64,000 nt of DNA, from positions 1,084,702 through 1,148,701 of the forward strand of contig NZ_HF952018.1 in the NCBI RefSeq assembly GCF_000430995.1, in the 5' to 3' direction. This document shows positions 59,057-64,000 of this stretch, piece by piece. Both the position numbers and the translations under genes were made by a program. The DNA comes from Thermobrachium celere DSM 8682 (GTDB lineage Bacteria; Bacillota; Clostridia; Clostridiales; Caloramatoraceae). The notes under the pieces were generated by a model. That model saw nothing but the letters and a program-made list of their open reading frames with translations, ran no database searches and was not told the origin of the DNA. Numbering within the stretch: the stretch's first letter is position 1; the number at the start of each line of letters is the position of its first letter.

Positions 59057-60574
59057 TTATATTTCTTCAAATCCAAGTTCCTTTAGGTATTCATTTAATT
59101 TACTTTCTGTATCTTTCATCTTTGCTTTTAGTTCCTTTATTTCCTTTAAAACATTATCTATATCTACTTCTTCCTCTTCCTCTGTTGTGTCAACATATCG
59201 GCTTATGTTTAGGTTGTAGTCATTGTCTATTATATCTTGCTTTTCTACAACAGAAGCATATTTTTCAACATCCTCAAATCTATCAAAGGTTTCTACTATC
59301 CTTTGTATATCCTCATCCCTTAGTTTATTTTTATTGCCATCCTTTACAAATCCTTGACTTGCATCTATAAATAAAACTTTGTTTTCTCTTTCCTTTGGTT
59401 TGTTCTTATTTATAACAAGTATTGCAGCAGGAATACCTGTTCCATAAAATATATTAGCTGGAAGTCCTATTACTGCTTCGATTAAATCATCATCAATAAA
59501 TCCCTGTCTTATCTTCTGTTCTGCACCACTTCTAAATAAAACTCCATGTGGTACAACTGTTGCCATAATTCCTTGGTCATTTAAACTTGCCACCATATGA
59601 GAAACAAATGCTAAATCACCATAGGACTTTGGTGGTATACCATAATGGAATCTATCATATTTATCATTTTGTGCTTCTTCATATCCCCAGTTCTTTAAAC
59701 TAAATGGTGGGTTTGCAAGTATCTTATCAAATGTTTTTAAGTGTCCTGCCTCTGTATGCATTGGATTTCTTATTGTATCTCCCTTTTGTATATCTGCCCC
59801 TTTTGCACCATGGAATAGCATATTCATTTTACAAATAGCCCAAGTTGAGAGGTTTATTTCCTGCCCAAATAAAGAAACATTCTTAGGATTTCCCCCATGT
59901 TCCTTTATATATTGAATGGATTGAATTAGCATACCTCCACTACCACAGGTAGGGTCGTATATCCTGTCTCCTTCCTTTGGCTTTACAATATTAACCATAA
60001 CCTTTACAACTTCAGCAGGTGTATAGAATTCTCCACCCTTTTTACCACTTTCATCTGCAAATTCCTTTATAAGATATTGATATGCATCCCCTAATACATC
60101 TTCTGACTCAAGGTTTGAATTTGCAAGGTTTACGCTATCAAATTTAAGTATAAGCTGTGAAAGTTTTTTATCTGGAACTCTCTCTTTATCGTTATAATTT
60201 GCTGTTGTAAGCACTCCAACAAGCTCTGAATTTTTAGGACAGTCTTCAATTGCCTTAAATGCCTTGTCAAGTTCTGGTCCTATATTCAAGTTTAAATCTC
60301 TTAGCTTTTCCCACCTTGCCTCTTCTGGAACAAAGAAGGATTCATATAGGGTTGAATCCTCTAAAAGTACCTCTATTTCTTCATCAGGTATTCCTTGCTC
60401 TTTAAATTCATTTCTTAATTTTTCTCTCTCCTCTTGAAATTCGTCATTTATTCTTTTTAAAAAAAGCATACCAAATATGTAATCTTTATATTCAGGAGCA
60501 GAAAGCTCTCCCCTTAATATATCTGCACACTGCCATAGAATTGACTCTAATTCCTGTAAAGTAAGCTTTGCCAT
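59057..60574 (-). CDS. hsdM: Type I restriction DNA methyltransferase HsdM
   Basis: N6-adenine methyltransferase of 505 residues, start at 60574 (MAKLTLQEL) behind GGAGG. HsdM_N helical domain is at 1-140; the SAM motif is YDPTCGSGGMLIQS near 215, FGQEINLSTWAICKMN follows, and catalytic motif IV is LANPPFSLKNWG near 290. C-terminal coiled coil (EIKELKAKMKDTESKLNEYL). First gene of the operon hsdM-hsdS-mrr-hsdR-ygjP. Confidence 0.95.
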   Translation of the reverse strand: MAKLTLQELESILWQCADILRGELSAPEYKDYIFGMLFLKRINDEFQEEREKLRNEFKEQGIPDEEIEVLLEDSTLYESFFVPEEARWEKLRDLNLNIGPELDKAFKAIEDCPKNSELVGVLTTANYNDKERVPDKKLSQLILKFDSVNLANSNLESEDVLGDAYQYLIKEFADESGKKGGEFYTPAEVVKVMVNIVKPKEGDRIYDPTCGSGGMLIQSIQYIKEHGGNPKNVSLFGQEINLSTWAICKMNMLFHGAKGADIQKGDTIRNPMHTEAGHLKTFDKILANPPFSLKNWGYEEAQNDKYDRFHYGIPPKSYGDLAFVSHMVASLNDQGIMATVVPHGVLFRSGAEQKIRQGFIDDDLIEAVIGLPANIFYGTGIPAAILVINKNKPKERENKVLFIDASQGFVKDGNKNKLRDEDIQRIVETFDRFEDVEKYASVVEKQDIIDNDYNLNISRYVDTTEEEEEVDIDNVLKEIKELKAKMKDTESKLNEYLKELGFEEI

Positions 60575-60748
60575 TGCTTCAACCTCCATCTATATCAAAA
60601 AATATTTTCTTCACAAAAATATTTTAACACAAATTTAATTAATGAAATATATTTTTATTGTATTCATCTGTGTGAAATATCTACTGCAATGAATAATTTT
60701 TCCTTAATCTACACACCATAATACCAAGAAAATTTTGGAGGTGAGATT

Positions 60749-61558
60749 TTGGAAAATAAAATTTATCTAAGTGCATCCAGCATAAATACTTTTAAAACTT
60801 GTAAAAGGAGGTATAAGTTCAAATACATCGAAAAAATCAACAATAATTTAAAATTAGAAAGCAAATATATTTCCTTTGGTCAAAGTATGCATAAGGCTAT
60901 TGCAGATTTTAATTCAATTCAAAATCAAGAATTTAAAACACTACAAATACTACAAAATCTGTTAAGAAAAAACTGGATTAGGAAGGGATATGAAAATACA
61001 GATGAAGAAAGAGAATTTGGATTAAAGGGACTTAAAATGCTTGAAGAATATTTTAATAATCCTCAAGATATGGCAAGTAAAAATTTACTCATCGAAAACA
61101 CATTAAAGGAATATCGAAACAACAACATAATTCTTTTTGGGAAAATTGATAGAGCTATTGTTACTTTAAATAATGAGATAGAAGTTATTGACTATAAAAC
61201 AGGTAACACAATCGAATATGAAGGTGATTTTGTTTTAGACCCTCAAATTGCATGCTATATAGAGCTTTTTAAAAATAATTTTAATATAGTCCCAAACTAT
61301 ATAAGTTTTTATTACCTTACCCACAACAAAAAGGTTCAAATAAAAATAGAACCTCAACATATAAACCTTATATCAGACTTTTTAAATGATACAATAAATC
61401 AAATAATTACAGAGAAGGAGTATCCCTGTAATGTATCCGAAAGTTGTGAATACACATGTGAATTTTGTGATATATGCGATAAATCCTATAGCATTGAAGA
61501 AAAATTACTAAATGAATTAAGAACAAACAATTTTGAAGCAAATAAAACTGTATTTTAA
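60749..61558 (+). CDS. PD-(D/E)XK nuclease with Cas4/AddB-like cysteine cluster
   Basis: RecB-family exonuclease-like protein of 269 residues, TTG start at 60749 after GGAGGTGAG. The N-terminus LSASSINTFKTCKRRYKFKY has Cys17 or 18 and the family Tyr/Phe pattern. The core is LFGKIDRAIV (Asp), EVIDYKTG (E-x-D-x-K) and DPQIACYIELF (QxxxY-like). Three or four cysteines at the C-terminus (CEYTCEFCDIC) with the N-terminal Cys suit a 4Fe-4S cluster, as in Cas4 and AddB. There is no CRISPR array or cas1 nearby. It leads a unit with a small ORF and two recombinases. Confidence 0.85.
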   Translation: MENKIYLSASSINTFKTCKRRYKFKYIEKINNNLKLESKYISFGQSMHKAIADFNSIQNQEFKTLQILQNLLRKNWIRKGYENTDEEREFGLKGLKMLEEYFNNPQDMASKNLLIENTLKEYRNNNIILFGKIDRAIVTLNNEIEVIDYKTGNTIEYEGDFVLDPQIACYIELFKNNFNIVPNYISFYYLTHNKKVQIKIEPQHINLISDFLNDTINQIITEKEYPCNVSESCEYTCEFCDICDKSYSIEEKLLNELRTNNFEANKTVF

Positions 61559-61573
61559 ATAAAGGAGGACGTT

Positions 61574-61708
61574 ATGCCTACAAAAGAAATTGTAATTTCA
61601 TCAATAAAATATAAAGATGATGTTGAATCGTGGAATAAATTATTAGAAATCTTAATAGATTGTATTATTGATGAATATTGTGGAGGTGCTTTTGAAAAAA
61701 ATGAGTGA
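61574..61708 (+). CDS. Small protein upstream of recombinase 2
   Basis: A 44-residue ORF with ATG at 61574 and AAAGGAGG six to seven bases upstream. Sequence includes ISSIKYKDDVESWNKLLEIL and ends with CGGAFEKNE; it looks helical and acidic. Its end overlaps the start of recombinase 2 by 17 bases, so translation is probably coupled. No recognised family. Confidence 0.65.
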   Translation: MPTKEIVISSIKYKDDVESWNKLLEILIDCIIDEYCGGAFEKNE

Positions 61709-63191
61709 AAACTCAACAAATGTTGCTGAAATAATAAAATCAAGTCTAACACCTGAAGACTATGCAGCGATTTACGCAAGAAAATCAAATGTAAAAGAAT
61801 CTCTTTCGCTTGATACCCAAATAAAAAGAGCAAAAGAATTAGCACAAAAAAACAACCTAATTGTTTATGACATATATAAAGAACAAGCTTCAGCAACAAA
61901 GCACTTCGAAAGTAATCGTAAAGAAATACAAAGGCTACTTCAAGATGCAAAGGAGAATAAGTTTAAAACAGTTATTGTTTTTAAAAGGGATAGATTAGCA
62001 AGAAATATTGATGACTATTATAAAATCAGAAATATATTTAGAGAAAATAAAATAAACCTACTTTTTACTGATGATGTGGAGTATATTTCAGATAATAGTA
62101 TGCTATCTTCCTTAATTGAAAGCTTCTATATGTGCCTTTCAGGTCTTGAGGCAGAAATTATAAAAAGCAGAATTGAACCTGGAAAGGAAAACAAAAGAAA
62201 ACGTGCTGAATATTTCGCACCTAAAGTTCCTTTTTTATATGAAAAGGATGACTCTGAAAAGCCTTTTAAATTCAAACCAAAATCACAAGAGGCATCAAAG
62301 GAATTAGAAGAATTGATTAAACTTTATATTGATAGTAATGATTATACTTCAGATGTAGAAGTTAAATTTAAAGAACTACTTGATAAATATATGGATTCAA
62401 AATCTAAAAAAATATATCATTTTAATAATTTTATAAAAACACCAACTTGGGCAGGACTTCAATTAAAAAATCTAAAATACAAATTTGAAGATTCAATTAT
62501 TATAAACAAAGATACTAATGAACTTGAATTAAACAGGGAGATGTACCAAAAGTGCACCAACGTAGTTCCCCTCATTTCTGAGGAATTATGGTTTGAAGCT
62601 ATGAAGGTGTGGCTAAAAAAATCCAACTATAACTTTTCCCATAAGAAGGAATACCCGTTTAAAAACATCCTCTACTGTGGTAAATGCAAGAAGAAAATAT
62701 ATCTATTTGACGATACTTATCACTGCAAAAAAAATTGCTTCAAAGTCAGTGTTAATGAAATACAAAAAATTTTACTAAGTAAATTAGTTGAAGATATTTT
62801 TAAAAATGATACTGTTTCAAATAAATTATCAGATAAAATTACTATGCTTAAAGATAATATAAAAAAGATTGAATACGAGATAAGTAATTATAATAAACAA
62901 CTTAATAACAAAATTATGGATATGATAAAAAAGAATGAACCACTTGAAAACGATGATATTAAGCAAATTTTATCTAAAATTAAAAAGCTAAATAATGAAA
63001 AGACCTCACTTGAGAGCGATTTAATACAATTTACAAACTGCTATGAAAATATAAATTTTTATAAAGGCTTTAAAGAAAATTTAGAAGAAAAGATTTTATC
63101 TAATTATGATGATATTAATTCAATAATTGAAAGCATTATTGAGAGGGTTGTTCTAAATGAAAAGTCCAACATCCAAATTGAATACAAATAA
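61692..63191 (+). CDS. Serine recombinase 2 (divergent, large)
   Basis: Site-specific recombinase of 499 residues. TTG at 61692 is chosen since GGAGGTG lies just upstream; ATG 61701 is an alternative. The resolvase domain has AAIYARKSNVKESLSLD with the catalytic Ser near 32 and VFKRDRLARN. The middle part is divergent: the usual G-x-PFGY motif appears as APKVPFLYEKDD. A zinc ribbon (CGKC...CKKNC) and a coiled coil (about 390-470) follow. The next recombinase gene starts inside its end. Confidence 0.85.
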   Translation: MKKMSENSTNVAEIIKSSLTPEDYAAIYARKSNVKESLSLDTQIKRAKELAQKNNLIVYDIYKEQASATKHFESNRKEIQRLLQDAKENKFKTVIVFKRDRLARNIDDYYKIRNIFRENKINLLFTDDVEYISDNSMLSSLIESFYMCLSGLEAEIIKSRIEPGKENKRKRAEYFAPKVPFLYEKDDSEKPFKFKPKSQEASKELEELIKLYIDSNDYTSDVEVKFKELLDKYMDSKSKKIYHFNNFIKTPTWAGLQLKNLKYKFEDSIIINKDTNELELNREMYQKCTNVVPLISEELWFEAMKVWLKKSNYNFSHKKEYPFKNILYCGKCKKKIYLFDDTYHCKKNCFKVSVNEIQKILLSKLVEDIFKNDTVSNKLSDKITMLKDNIKKIEYEISNYNKQLNNKIMDMIKKNEPLENDDIKQILSKIKKLNNEKTSLESDLIQFTNCYENINFYKGFKENLEEKILSNYDDINSIIESIIERVVLNEKSNIQIEYK

Positions 63192-64000
63192 TGAAAATTA
63201 TGCTGTTGCTTATATCAGAGTATCTACAAAGGAGCAGGAAACCAACTCATCTTATGATGTACAGGAAAACTGTATTAAAGAGTATGCAAAAGCAAATAGT
63301 CTTGAAATTATTGAAACTTTCAAAGAAGCTAAACCAGCATCAGGCAGTGAAAATACTATTATCTCCATTGATACTATTAATGATATATTGACAAGAAGGC
63401 CTAAATTGTATGAGATTATCAATAGGGCACAAAATAAAGAGTTCAAGCACTTGATTGTGTATAGCATTGACAGATTTTCAAGAAACCTTGATGAATTTTT
63501 AACCTTATCGGCTTTACTTGAAAAAAGAGGTATTAAAATTCATTTTACAAAACCAGGTGAAAATATTTCAACAGGTAGTTCAAGTTTAAATAAGTTTATA
63601 GAAATTATTAAAGCCAATATAGCTTCAATGGAAGCTGATATACTCTCTTCTCGTGTTAAAAATGCTCAATTAAATAAAGTATCTTTAGGTTATTGGCCTG
63701 GAGGAAGAACCCCCTTTGGCTATGTAGCAGAAAAAATTACAAACAGACATACTAAACTTAAAAAATCAAATTATGAGGAACACATCATAAAGGAAATATT
63801 TGAGCTATATAATAAAGGCTATGGATATAGAAAAATAAGTAAAATTTTAAATGAAAAACATAGTGAAATGAAATTTACCAAAAGCAAAATTGAATACATT
63901 ATTAAAAATGAAATATATACAGGATGTATTGTTTGGAATAGACGTGGTGGACGTAGAAAAAACTATAAATTTTATAAAAATAGTGAACACACCAAGTCTA
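63157..64000 (+). CDS. Serine recombinase 3 (partial at the window edge)
   Basis: ATG at 63157 with GAGAGGG upstream; the frame is open for 281 codons to the window end. The resolvase domain reads AVAYIRVSTKEQE with catalytic Ser23, IVYSIDRFSRNLDEF and a helix with IASMEADILSSRVK. The recombinase domain begins GYWPGGRTPFGYVAEK, HIIKEIFELYNKGYGYRKI, NEIYTGCIVW. It overlaps recombinase 2 by 35 bases in another frame, which implies coupled translation and a working pair, as with the tandem Ccr recombinases of staphylococcal cassettes. Confidence 0.88.
   Translation, partial: MKSPTSKLNTNNENYAVAYIRVSTKEQETNSSYDVQENCIKEYAKANSLEIIETFKEAKPASGSENTIISIDTINDILTRRPKLYEIINRAQNKEFKHLIVYSIDRFSRNLDEFLTLSALLEKRGIKIHFTKPGENISTGSSSLNKFIEIIKANIASMEADILSSRVKNAQLNKVSLGYWPGGRTPFGYVAEKITNRHTKLKKSNYEEHIIKEIFELYNKGYGYRKISKILNEKHSEMKFTKSKIEYIIKNEIYTGCIVWNRRGGRRKNYKFYKNSEHTKS

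Noticed and set aside
60749-61558. A Cas4 gene of a CRISPR system
   Set aside because: No repeats with regular spacers, no cas1, cas2 or effector genes in the window; only the nuclease and cysteine pattern are shared.
61555-61950. Minus-strand 131-codon frame
   Set aside because: It is antisense to the small ORF and the catalytic domain of recombinase 2; hydrophobic composition reflects AT-rich antisense DNA.

Overview
The window is low-GC DNA from an anaerobic, endospore-forming member of the Firmicutes (class Clostridia). The signs are an uninterrupted sigK, a Spo0A-type receiver, an alaS T-box leader, IreB, RNase J, a YrzB-like protein, FeoAB with Fur, an IscR-type Rrf2 regulator and strong AGGAGG ribosome binding sites. 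The housekeeping gene order resembles the Bacillus/Clostridium alaS-ireB-ruvX-yrzB and mltG-trmR-trhP-udk clusters. Genus is not certain; a Clostridiaceae or Caloramator-like organism is a guess. No rRNA, tRNA or CRISPR array was seen.

Positions 1-6250 hold a type IV pilus operon read leftwards: yqeG, pilB, pilT, pilC, a pilin and the prepilin peptidase pilD. It ends at the window edge in an unlisted open frame that starts as a prepilin and continues, in frame, as the Spo0A receiver. Positions 6300-15200 carry sigK, the tRNA-modification and cell-wall set udk-trhP-trmR-mltG, typA, queT, ylbF and rnj. Positions 15200-20700 carry fur, a tiny zinc-ribbon gene, feoB and feoA behind a consensus promoter with Fur-box-like sites, then sfsA, a DUF1292 gene, ruvX and an iron-sulphur aldo/keto reductase. 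Positions 20700-30200 carry ireB, alaS with its T-box, a permease, a PRC-barrel gene, the iron-sulphur/tRNA-thiolation operon iscR-iscS-iscU-mnmA, and rarA. Positions 30200-49050 carry a CmpB-like membrane protein, a ferredoxin, gltS, hisC, murB, a PHP hydrolase, uvrC with a YdjM-like gene, a PBP/FtsW/FHA cell-wall operon, uvrA, uvrB and asnB. LexA-type boxes sit at the promoters of uvrB and of ydjM-uvrC.

From about 49875 to the right edge the DNA is an integrated mobile element. A large serine recombinase gene ends a few bases from the broken 5' end of a two-P-loop ATPase gene, of which only the 3' part (49053-49880) remains here. The element carries a 44-residue ORF upstream of that recombinase, an XRE regulator facing it across a palindrome, an unrecognised RNase-H-like protein, and a complete type I restriction-modification operon (hsdM, hsdS, hsdR) with an Mrr-type nuclease inside it and a YgjP-type metalloprotease at its end. 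To the right are a PD-(D/E)XK nuclease with a cysteine cluster, a second 44-residue ORF, and two overlapping, divergent serine recombinases, the last running off the window. The right attachment site and the missing half of the ATPase gene are not in the window.

The points most worth following are the pilin-Spo0A junction, the element's insertion point, the nuclease/small protein/tandem recombinase cassette, and the structured start region of pilB.
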